Notes under the pieces: generated by a model
Seen by the model: the letters and a program-made list of their open reading frames with translations, nothing else
Databases searched by the model: none
What the model was told of the DNA's origin: nothing
Shown here: positions 1 through 6,658 of the stretch, piece after piece
Position numbering within the stretch: position 1 is the stretch's first letter
Layout: the number at the start of each line of letters is the position of its first letter
Assembly (NCBI GenBank): GCA_947173755.1
Contig: CAMWGM010000023.1
Span: 1-13,087, forward strand
From: an uncultured Muribaculaceae bacterium
GTDB taxonomy: Bacteria; Bacteroidota; Bacteroidia; Bacteroidales; Muribaculaceae
Direction: 5' to 3'
Length of the DNA: 13,087 nucleotides
Made by a program: the position numbers and the translations under genes

Positions 1-49
1 ATCTACCCAAGGATATTCGTCGGCAGCGTCTGTTGTGTATAAGAGACAG
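1..49. other. Sequencing adapter (Nextera P5 arm, i5 index, Tn5 mosaic end)
   Basis: Bases 17-30 are exactly the Nextera read-1 adapter core TCGTCGGCAGCGTC. Bases 31-49 match the 19-bp Tn5 mosaic end used in library preparation, with mismatches at 31 and 33. Bases 1-8 match the end of the P5 arm (ATCTACAC) with one mismatch at 7, leaving 9-16 (AAGGATAT) as an 8-base index exactly where one is expected. The order P5, index, adapter, mosaic end is diagnostic of library DNA rather than genome. On the minus strand the stretch has no stop in the frame of the adjoining gene, so it would add about 16 false residues to it. Confidence 0.96.
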
Positions 50-991
50 GACCGGACGCTCGCGGCTTCCGTCGACACTGACAAGAGTCTCGAGCACGGG
101 AATAACGATACGACTGTTGTTGACATCTCCTTCCTCGAAAGGATAATAATAGATCTTGCCTGAGGGATAATCCTGATACCATTCGCCGGGTGTATCGAGA
201 AATTCGAGCGCGTTTCCGAGCACGAACGACGAACTGCCTCTCTCGCCGTCGATCACCGGTTGAGGCCAGGGATGATCGAATTCGAGCCGGCTCTCCGGAT
301 CATGAAATGTTACAATGACGTTTCCTTTTCCGTCGGGAGTCATATCCTTGACGCGCAGGATGGCGATGGCCCAACGCTGATGGACCATCATTTCCAACTG
401 CCCCGCTTTCGAAAGATCGATTCCCGGATCGGGAATCGTGATCGTGCGGTCGGCGGTATTGAAGTCTATCATCCGTTCCATCTTGCCGGGAGCGAGTTGG
501 GAAGCCCTCACGGCCTTCCTGCCATCGGCATAGAGCTGACGTGTCTCCACCATGCGGGTTGCCTGCAACGGAGCATCGGCCACCCAGATCTTGTCGCGGA
601 GACGGTCCGGAATTCGCTCGTCGTCCGACCCGCGGCGCCATCCCTTAACTTCCACTCCACCGCTCAGTACGGCCTTACCGGCGCCGGGGGCTGAAGTGAA
701 AACAGTGGCAGATGAGGGAGTGCCACTATCTTCGGGCCTGACAAAAAGAGGCGAGGAAAGAGGATAGACCCCTTCCTCGAGTTCGATGCGAATATCAGAC
801 GAAGCCTCGGGCGCACCCAACCGACGCCATTCGCGGGCGCGTTTGAGAGCCTCGGCAGGTGTGGCGAGAGGAGCCTCCTCCGTTCCGGCCGCACGGTCGT
901 CGCCGCGTGTCGCAGAGACGTGGATAGTGGCGGAATATAATTGGGATGCAGCGGAGAGAATCATGGCTGACATTAGAAATAACAATCTCAT
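50..991 (-). CDS. Secreted right-handed beta-helix protein, GH141-like, N-terminal part (3' truncated)
   Basis: The frame is open from an ATG at 991 down to 50, 314 codons, and then runs into adapter, so the C-terminal part is missing. The start at 991 rather than 964 is chosen because it gives a clean signal peptide (MRLLFLMSAMILSAA, with likely cleavage after QLYSA); the product is probably exported or lipid-free periplasmic. The mature start (TIHVSATRGDD), then LEEGVYPLSSPLFV, PEDSGT, VLSGGVEVKGW, RQLYADGRKAVRA and GEWYQDYPSGKIYYYP follow the usual order of the N-terminal half of GH141 and related pectin-lyase-fold glycosidases. GH141 is known for an alpha-L-fucosidase in rhamnogalacturonan-II breakdown, which suits the fucose genes across the divergent promoter. 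Catalytic residues cannot be judged because the helix core is cut. Another beta-helix family (polysaccharide lyase, alginate-lyase-like) remains possible. Confidence 0.82.
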
Positions 992-1042
992 GGTATGTAG
1001 GCAAAAAAGCAGGCATCATGCCTTGCCGTGTTTACAATTGTG

Positions 1043-1075
1043 CAAAGATAAAAAATATATCCCAAACGAGCGAAA
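1043..1075 (-). promoter_or_regulatory. Bacteroidetes-type promoter for the beta-helix gene
   Basis: On the minus strand TATCTTTG (1043-1050) matches the -7 consensus TAnnTTTG. About 20 nt upstream is TTTCG (1071-1075), a near match to the -33 TTTG. Initiation would fall near 1036, leaving a leader of about 45 nt before the ATG at 991. The inverted repeat at 1071-1083 overlaps the -33 region. Confidence 0.6.
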
Positions 1076-1162
1076 TTTTTTCGAAATATATGCGTCCGGC
1101 CGATTATTTTCTCTTTTTGTCAGACAAAAGCGGAAGATATGGATGAATTTGGGATTTTTTTA

Positions 1163-1193
1163 TTTATTATTCGGTTAAAAAGGGGTATCTTTG
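1163..1193 (+). promoter_or_regulatory. Bacteroidetes-type promoter for the methyltransferase/fucose genes
   Basis: TATCTTTG at 1186-1193, followed by CAG, is an exact TAnnTTTG -7 element. The -33 position (about 1163-1166) reads TTTA, one mismatch from TTTG, in a T-rich tract. Transcription would start near 1200, about 43 nt before the ATG at 1243. The promoter diverges from that of the beta-helix gene. Confidence 0.6.
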
Positions 1194-1242
1194 CAGTGAC
1201 AATTCCCAACCATTGTTCAATACTATTTATTCGTATCCGACC

Positions 1243-2250
1243 ATGAAAATTGATATGACCCGATGGATGAAAGAAATCATCGACAGCAACGATGTGAAGG
1301 CTATCCCTGTCATGACCCATCCGGGAATCGAAATAATCGGCAAGACGGTGCGCGAAGCCGTCACCGACGGCGAAGTCCACCATCAGGCAATCGTGGCTCT
1401 TGCCGAAAAATACCCCACGGCGGCAGCCACAGTCATCATGGATCTCACCGTCGAGGCCGAAGCCTTCGGCGCCACTATCTCATTCCCCGAAAATGAGGTG
1501 CCGGCGGTGATGGGACACATGCTCGACACGCCTGATGACATAGAGCGACTGACCATCCCGTCGCTCAAAGCCGGACGTGTGCCTCAATATCTCAAGGCCA
1601 ATCTTCTGGCTGCGCGTTCGATCACCGATCGTCCGGTTCTCGGTGGTTGCATCGGCCCCTTCTCTCTGGCAGGGCGTCTCTATGACATGTCGGAGATAAT
1701 GGTCCTGATCTACCAGAATCCCGAAGCGGCGCACACACTGCTCGCCAAATGCACCGAATTCATCCTTCGCTATTGCAAAGCGATGAAGGAGACCGGGGTC
1801 AACGGTGTCGTGCTTGCCGAGCCGGCAGCCGGCCTTATGTCCGATGAAGACTGTCGCCGCTTCTCGTCAGATTATGTCAAAAAGATTGTCGACGCCGTTC
1901 AGGATGACACATTCACCGTCGTTCTCCACAACTGCGGCAACACGGGCCACTGCACCGGTGCCATGGTTGCCACCGGTGCCTCAGCATATCACTTCGGCAA
2001 CAAATGTGACATGGAGGAGGTGACTCGCGATGTGCCCCCGACCGCCCTCGCAATGGGCAATCTCGATCCGGTGTCAGTGTTCAAGGAAGCAACTCCCGAA
2101 AAGATGAAGGAGGCTACAAGGGACCTGCTTGAGAAAATGAAACCTTACAGGAATTTCGTGCTTTCAAGCGGCTGTGACACTCCGCCTCATACTCCCCTCG
2201 CAAATATCGACACATTCTTTGAGACCCTCAAGGAATATAACGGTAAATGA
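1243..2250 (+). CDS. URO-D/MtaA-type zinc methyltransferase (corrinoid-linked)
   Basis: This 335-residue protein belongs to the uroporphyrinogen decarboxylase fold and fits the MtaA/CmuA methyltransferase branch, not HemE. It carries the zinc ligands expected of methylcobamide:thiol methyltransferases: H229 and C231 in LHNCGN, and C311 in SSGCDTPPHTP, near the H237, C239 and C316 reported for MtaA. Length is normal for MtaA (about 340). Such enzymes move a methyl group between a corrinoid protein and a thiol or other acceptor in the cytoplasm. The ATG at 1243 is preferred over an in-frame TTG at 1213. The stop overlaps the next start (ATGA), so the two are translationally coupled. No corrinoid protein or substrate-specific MtaB-like partner is in the window, so substrate and acceptor are unknown. 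The family call is firm; a role in sugar O-demethylation is inference from context. Confidence 0.88.
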   Translation: MKIDMTRWMKEIIDSNDVKAIPVMTHPGIEIIGKTVREAVTDGEVHHQAIVALAEKYPTAAATVIMDLTVEAEAFGATISFPENEVPAVMGHMLDTPDDIERLTIPSLKAGRVPQYLKANLLAARSITDRPVLGGCIGPFSLAGRLYDMSEIMVLIYQNPEAAHTLLAKCTEFILRYCKAMKETGVNGVVLAEPAAGLMSDEDCRRFSSDYVKKIVDAVQDDTFTVVLHNCGNTGHCTGAMVATGASAYHFGNKCDMEEVTRDVPPTALAMGNLDPVSVFKEATPEKMKEATRDLLEKMKPYRNFVLSSGCDTPPHTPLANIDTFFETLKEYNGK

Positions 2251-2939
2251 TCAAAAAGGAACTCACTCCCGCCGATCTCGGGATCACTCCCCGCGACATC
2301 TACGAGCAGATGGGCTATGGCGACGCTACTCCTGATGCCCGGACCGTGGCCGAAACCGAGGCTTTGACCGAACGGATCTTCAGCATCCTCCGTCCGAGGC
2401 TCTGTCTGTTTGTCACCGACGGCAGACTCGATACCGATGCCAACATGCTCTCGGTGATGGGACGCGATTTCTCGATCGGGAAGATAATCGCCAGACAGTT
2501 GCGCGGCTCGGAGAGATATGCGTTTTTCATAGCCACAGCAGGAGCCGAGTTCGAACGTCTGCAGCATCAGCTGAAGGAGGAAGGAGATATGGTGAAGATC
2601 TTCATAGCCGACTCCATCGGGAGCGTCATCGCTGAGAAGACGGCCGACGTCATGGAGAAGGAACTTGAAAATCTGCTCGGCTCCTCCGGGTGGCATCACA
2701 CCAACCGCTTCAGTCCCGGATACTGCGGATGGCATGTCTCCGAGCAGCAGATGCTATTCCCCATGTTTCCGGAGCAGCCTCCCTGCGGAGTGACACTGTC
2801 GGAATCAAGCCTGATGAGCCCGATCAAATCGGTCAGCGGTGTGCTGGGGCTCGGGCCGGATGTCAGGAAGTATCCCTACTCGTGCGGACTCTGCGACCTC
2901 AAGCAATGCTACAAACGAAAAATAATCAAAAAGAAATAG
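2247..2939 (+). CDS. Stand-alone MetH activation-domain protein (corrinoid reactivase-like)
   Basis: The 230-residue protein resembles the C-terminal AdoMet-binding reactivation domain of cobalamin-dependent methionine synthase, here as a separate polypeptide. Two hallmarks are visible: R154-F-S-P-G-Y159, matching the RxxxGY AdoMet-contact motif, and ESSLMSPIKSVSG (about 187-199), matching MetH ESxxMxPxxSVSG. Such domains remethylate oxidised cob(II)alamin using AdoMet and an electron donor. The C-terminus adds C213-x2-C216-x4-C221 followed by a basic tail, not found in MetH; with C160 it could bind metal or an iron-sulfur cluster and supply electrons, but that is inference. It overlaps the methyltransferase gene by 4 bp, so the pair is a likely functional unit, with the corrinoid carrier elsewhere. 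It is not a methionine synthase: no B12-binding, homocysteine or folate domains are present. Confidence 0.87.
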   Translation: MIKKELTPADLGITPRDIYEQMGYGDATPDARTVAETEALTERIFSILRPRLCLFVTDGRLDTDANMLSVMGRDFSIGKIIARQLRGSERYAFFIATAGAEFERLQHQLKEEGDMVKIFIADSIGSVIAEKTADVMEKELENLLGSSGWHHTNRFSPGYCGWHVSEQQMLFPMFPEQPPCGVTLSESSLMSPIKSVSGVLGLGPDVRKYPYSCGLCDLKQCYKRKIIKKK

Positions 2940-3031
2940 CCAACGTCTCAGTTTTTTTGATTAAATTTGTGACACCTCTCCCCTATCGTTCCAATACAGG
3001 CGAAATCAAATTATCTTAACATAAAAGTATC

Positions 3032-4810
3032 ATGAGCACTTATCCCAAAATCGGTATCCGTCCCATCATCGACGCACGTCAGGGCGGTATCCGTGAAAGT
3101 CTTGAAGACAAGACCATGAATCTGGCCAAAGCAGTGGCCGAACTCATCTCGAAAAATCTCCGTTACCCTGACGGCACTCCCGTCGAGTGCGTCATTGCCG
3201 ACGGTACAATAGGCCGCGTGCCCGAATCGGCCGCCTGCGCTGAAAAATTCGAGCGCGAAGGTGTAGGCGCCACCATCAGCGTCACCTCCTGCTGGTGCTA
3301 TGGTTCAGAGACCATGGACATGAATCCCCACTGGCCCAAGGCTGTCTGGGGTTTCAACGGCACCGAACGTCCCGGCGCAGTATATCTCGCAGCCGTTCTG
3401 GCAGCACACGCTCAGAAAGGTCTCCCCGCATTCGGCATCTACGGCCACAATGTCCAGGATCTCGAAGACAACACCATCCCCGCTGATGTAGCCGAGAAAA
3501 TTCTCCGCTTCGCACGCGCAGCCGTCGCTGTAGCCGTAATGCGCGGCAAGTCATATCTCTCGATCGGTTCCGTTTCGATGGGTATCGCCGGCTCGATTGT
3601 CAATCCCGACTTCTTCCAGGAATATCTCGGCATGCGCACCGAATCGGTCGACGCTACTGAAATCATGCGCCGCATGACCCTCGGCATCTACGACCAGGAG
3701 GAATACAAGAAAGCTATGGCCTGGACCGAGAAATACTGCAAACCCCGCGAAGGCAAAGACTTCAAGAACAGGGAGGAAAAGAAAAAGACCCGCGAGGAAC
3801 TCGAAAAGGATTGGGAATTCGTCGTGAAGATGACTCTCATCGTCCGCGACCTTCTGATGGGCAATCCCAAACTCCTCGAGATGGGCTACAAGGAAGAAGC
3901 CCTTGGCCACAACGCCATCGCCGGCGGTTTCCAGGGTCAGCGCCAGTGGACAGACTTCTATCCCAACGGCGACTATACCGAAGCCCTACTAAACACTTCG
4001 TTCGACTGGAACGGCATCCGTGAGGCATTCACCTTCGCAACCGAGAATGACTCATGCAACGGTGTGGCAATGCTCTTCGGCCACCTGCTCACCAACCGTG
4101 CCCAGTTCTTCAGCGATGTGCGCACCTACTGGAGCCCCGAGGCTGTCTATCGCGTGACCGGCAAGGAACTCACCGGCCTCGCAGCCAACGGTATGATCCA
4201 CCTCATCAACTCAGGCGCCACTACGCTCGACGGTACAGGTCAGTCGGTCGATGAAAAGGGTGCCCCCACCATGAAACCCCACTGGGAAATGACCCAGGAG
4301 GATGTCGAGAAGTGTCTCGAAGCCACCACCTGGTATCCTGCTGACCGCGATTACTTCCGCGGTGGCGGTTTCTCTTCGAACTTCCTCACAAAGGGCGGAA
4401 TGCCTGTCACGATGTCGCGTCTGAACCTCGTGAAGGGTCTCGGCCCGGTTCTTCAGATCGCCGAGGGCTGGACTGCCGACGTTGATCCCGAGATCAACAA
4501 GATGCTCGACATGCGCACCGACCCCACCTGGCCCACCACATGGTTCGTTCCCCGTCTCTGCCCCGACCGCGACGCCTTCAAGGATGTCTACTCGGTGATG
4601 AACAACTGGGGTGCAAACCACGGTGCAATCTCCTACGGCCACATCGGTCAGGACCTGATCACTCTCGCATCGATCCTCCGCATCCCCGTCTGCATGCACA
4701 ATGTCGAGGACGACAAGATCTTCCGTCCCGCTTCGTGGAACGCATTCGGCATGGACAAGGAAGGAGCCGACTACCGCGCATGCGCAGCCTACGGCCCCAT
4801 CTACAAATAA
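3032..4810 (+). CDS. fucI: L-fucose isomerase
   Basis: This cytoplasmic enzyme interconverts L-fucose and L-fuculose using Mn2+, and usually accepts D-arabinose too. The 592 residues match the length of E. coli FucI (591), and long blocks are recognisable: KIGIRPIIDARQGG near the start, TSCWCYGSETMDM, WGFNGTERPGAVYLAA, EALLNTSFDWNGIRE and WPTTWFVPRL. The three metal ligands line up with E337, D361 and H528 of E. coli: E338 (ATENDS), D362 (DVRTYWSPE) and H530 (WGANHG). The ATG at 3032 gives the normal N-terminus. It lies 92 nt after the reactivase gene and is followed by a strong hairpin at 4837-4870, then the mutarotase and permease genes. Fuculokinase and fuculose-1-phosphate aldolase, the usual next steps, are absent from this window. 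Confidence 0.97.
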   Translation: MSTYPKIGIRPIIDARQGGIRESLEDKTMNLAKAVAELISKNLRYPDGTPVECVIADGTIGRVPESAACAEKFEREGVGATISVTSCWCYGSETMDMNPHWPKAVWGFNGTERPGAVYLAAVLAAHAQKGLPAFGIYGHNVQDLEDNTIPADVAEKILRFARAAVAVAVMRGKSYLSIGSVSMGIAGSIVNPDFFQEYLGMRTESVDATEIMRRMTLGIYDQEEYKKAMAWTEKYCKPREGKDFKNREEKKKTREELEKDWEFVVKMTLIVRDLLMGNPKLLEMGYKEEALGHNAIAGGFQGQRQWTDFYPNGDYTEALLNTSFDWNGIREAFTFATENDSCNGVAMLFGHLLTNRAQFFSDVRTYWSPEAVYRVTGKELTGLAANGMIHLINSGATTLDGTGQSVDEKGAPTMKPHWEMTQEDVEKCLEATTWYPADRDYFRGGGFSSNFLTKGGMPVTMSRLNLVKGLGPVLQIAEGWTADVDPEINKMLDMRTDPTWPTTWFVPRLCPDRDAFKDVYSVMNNWGANHGAISYGHIGQDLITLASILRIPVCMHNVEDDKIFRPASWNAFGMDKEGADYRACAAYGPIYK

Positions 4811-4836
4811 TATACCGACCTGATTAACTGACTTTC

Positions 4837-4870
4837 ATCGGGGTGTGCCCCGGCACACCCCGATATTTTT
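4837..4870 (+). terminator. Rho-independent-type hairpin inside the fucose gene set
   Basis: ATCGGGGTGTGC (4837-4848) pairs perfectly over 12 bp with GCACACCCCGAT (4853-4864), leaving a 4-nt loop, and is followed by ATTTTT. It starts 26 nt after the fucI stop and ends about 18 nt before the mutarotase ATG at 4888. It probably ends or stabilises the fucI transcript and lowers expression of the two genes downstream. It also shows that the mutarotase frame cannot sensibly begin at 4843, inside the stem. Confidence 0.85.
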
Positions 4871-4887
4871 ATCCCGCTCCCGAACCG

Positions 4888-5280
4888 ATGGAAAAGAAAG
4901 AACAGGGCTATCTGATGCGCCCCTACGACGTGGAAGTGCGCCGCTACTGCCGCACGCTCGACCTCAAGGATGATCCCGAACTCATAAAAGAATACCGCAA
5001 GCGTCACGCTCAGGAGAATTTCTGGCCCGAGATCCTTGCAGGCATCAAGGAGGTAGGCATTCTCGAGATGGACATCTATCTGCGAGGCACCCGCCTGATG
5101 ATGATACTCGAAGCACCCGCCGATCTCGATCTCGACGAGGCCATGACACGTCTGGCCACACTCCCCCGGCAGCAGGAATGGGAAGACTATATGTCGATTT
5201 TCCAACAGGCTGAGCCGGGTGCGTCGTCGGCCGAAAAATGGCAGCCTATGGAAAGGGTGTTCCATCTCTACGACGACTGA
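4888..5280 (+). CDS. L-fucose/L-rhamnose mutarotase family protein
   Basis: A 130-residue protein of the RhaM-like (COG3254) mutarotase family, which speeds alpha/beta anomer exchange of deoxy-hexoses so that isomerase or dehydrogenase gets its preferred form. Visible marks are YRKRHAQENFWPEI (the conserved region around Y, H and WPE), the strands EMDIYLRGTRLMMILEA, then EWEDYMSIFQ and the terminal VFHLYD. RhaM is about 104 residues; the extra length here is at the N-terminus, so the ATG at 4915 is an alternative start. The position between fucI and fucP argues for L-fucose as substrate, as in Campylobacter jejuni, where a member of this family sits in the fucose locus. The ATG at 4888 was chosen because earlier in-frame starts lie within the hairpin. 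Confidence 0.85.
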   Translation: MEKKEQGYLMRPYDVEVRRYCRTLDLKDDPELIKEYRKRHAQENFWPEILAGIKEVGILEMDIYLRGTRLMMILEAPADLDLDEAMTRLATLPRQQEWEDYMSIFQQAEPGASSAEKWQPMERVFHLYDD

Positions 5281-5344
5281 CCGCTCATCCCCACCCGTCC
5301 ATTTCCTCCGTCTTACCTTAATCTTCTATTCAGCACCTTTCTCA

Positions 5345-6655
5345 ATGAAATCTTCCGACTCGCAGAGTCTGCTCAAAGCCAACGGTATCAACTATCTGGT
5401 CCCGTTCATCCTCATCACCAGTTGCTTCGCGCTCTGGGGCTTCGCCAACGATATCACCAACCCGATGGTGAAAGCCTTTTCAAAGATTTTCCGAATGAGT
5501 GTCACCGACGGCACACTCGTTCAGGTCGCGTTCTACGGCGGCTACTTCGCCATGGCTTTCCCCGCCGCTATCTTCATCCGCCGGTTCTCATATAAGGCAG
5601 GTGTCCTGCTTGGACTCGGTCTCTATGCCTGCGGTGCGTTCCTCTTCTATCCGGCCATGCTGACCGGCAGTTACTATCCTTTCCTCTTCGCATATTTTAT
5701 CCTGACATGCGGTCTGTCATTCCTCGAGACAAGTTGTAATCCCTACATCCTCTCGATGGGATCGGACGAGACGGCCACACGCCGCCTCAATATGGCGCAG
5801 TCGTTCAACCCTGTCGGTTCACTTATGGGAATGTGGGTCGCGATGACTTTCATCCAGGCACGTCTCAATCCTATGGAAACCGAGGCACGTGCCCAACTCT
5901 CTGACGCCGAGTTTGAAGTGATTCGCGACGCCGACCTGCTGACGCTCATCACACCTTATATATTTATCGGTCTAGTTGTGCTGATGATGTTTGTTGTGAT
6001 CGCCGTCACACGCATGCCCAAGAACGGCGATCAGTCACATTCGATCAACTTCTTCTCGACCCTGAAGCGCATTTTCTCCCTCAGCCGTTACCGCGAGGGT
6101 GTCATCGCCCAGTTCTTCTATGTAGGCGCCCAGATTATGTGCTGGACATTCATCATCCAGTATGGCACACGTGTATTCATGCTCGAGGGACTCGATGAAA
6201 AGAGTGCCGAAGTGCTCTCGCAGCGCTACAACATCATCGCGATGGCTATTTTCTGCGGAAGCCGTTTCATCTGCACCTATCTGCTGCGCTACATCAACGC
6301 AGGCCGTCTGCTCGCAGTGCTCGCCACCGCCGCCACCATCCTCACGGTCGGTGTGATCCTGTTCCAGGACCGCATGGGCATCTACTGTCTCGTCGGTGTC
6401 TCGGCCTGCATGTCACTCATGTTCCCGACCATCTACGGTATCGCCCTCAACGGTCTGGGTGACGACGCAAAGTTTGGAGCGGCAGGACTGATCATGGCAA
6501 TTCTGGGAGGTTCGGTTCTTCCCCCTCTTCAGGCTCGCATCATCGACTGCGGCACCATCGGAGGTTTCCCTGCAGTCAACCTCTCGTTCATCCTGCCGCT
6601 GATCTGCTTCCTGGTGATCATCACCTACGGCATCCGTCGCGCTACCGATAAATAA
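5345..6655 (+). CDS. fucP: L-fucose:H+ symporter (FucP-type MFS permease)
   Basis: A 436-residue, 12-helix major facilitator protein of the FucP family in the inner membrane, importing L-fucose with a proton. Recognisable blocks include FALWGFANDITNPMVKAF in helix 1, VAFYGGYFAMAFPAA, SYKAGVLLGLGLYACGA, SFLETSCNPY, RLNMAQSFNPVGS, AQFFYVGAQIMCWTF and FPTIYGIALNGLGDDAKFGA. E128 aligns with the essential E135 of E. coli FucP. At the helix-1 proton site the alignment places Asn39 opposite E. coli D46, with an Asp three residues earlier (D36); this seems to be a Bacteroidetes-type variant. The ATG at 5345 gives a normal short cytoplasmic N-terminus; an upstream in-frame ATG at 5219 would overlap the mutarotase gene and add 42 unlikely residues. 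It is the last gene of the plus-strand set and converges with the next gene, 3 bp apart. Confidence 0.93.
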   Translation: MKSSDSQSLLKANGINYLVPFILITSCFALWGFANDITNPMVKAFSKIFRMSVTDGTLVQVAFYGGYFAMAFPAAIFIRRFSYKAGVLLGLGLYACGAFLFYPAMLTGSYYPFLFAYFILTCGLSFLETSCNPYILSMGSDETATRRLNMAQSFNPVGSLMGMWVAMTFIQARLNPMETEARAQLSDAEFEVIRDADLLTLITPYIFIGLVVLMMFVVIAVTRMPKNGDQSHSINFFSTLKRIFSLSRYREGVIAQFFYVGAQIMCWTFIIQYGTRVFMLEGLDEKSAEVLSQRYNIIAMAIFCGSRFICTYLLRYINAGRLLAVLATAATILTVGVILFQDRMGIYCLVGVSACMSLMFPTIYGIALNGLGDDAKFGAAGLIMAILGGSVLPPLQARIIDCGTIGGFPAVNLSFILPLICFLVIITYGIRRATDK

Positions 6656-6658
6656 TAG

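Noticed and set aside
31..49. Tn5-type transposon end as a mobile element
   Set aside because: It sits directly after the adapter core and index in library order, with no transposase or second end; it is preparation-derived.
260..694. Plus-strand open frame of 144 codons
   Set aside because: It lies wholly antisense to the beta-helix gene, whose minus frame is open, has a signal peptide and shows family motifs. It is a shadow.
1213..1242. TTG start giving a longer methyltransferase
   Set aside because: The ATG at 1243 gives the normal N-terminus of the family and a sensible leader; the extra 10 residues have no family counterpart.
1243..2250. HemE (heme biosynthesis uroporphyrinogen decarboxylase)
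   Set aside because: The H-x-C and distant C zinc ligands and the overlap with a corrinoid reactivase-like gene fit MtaA-type methyltransferases; no heme genes are near.
2962..2969. TAAATTTG as a promoter -7 element for fucI
   Set aside because: No TTTG lies at the proper distance upstream, and AT-rich gaps give such matches by chance. It is possible but too weak to list as a feature.
4211..4699. 162-codon minus-strand frame inside fucI
   Set aside because: Antisense to a well-matched FucI reading frame; a product of high-GC third positions.
4843..4887. Upstream start for the mutarotase gene
   Set aside because: The start codon would lie inside the terminator stem, and the added residues have no resemblance to the family.
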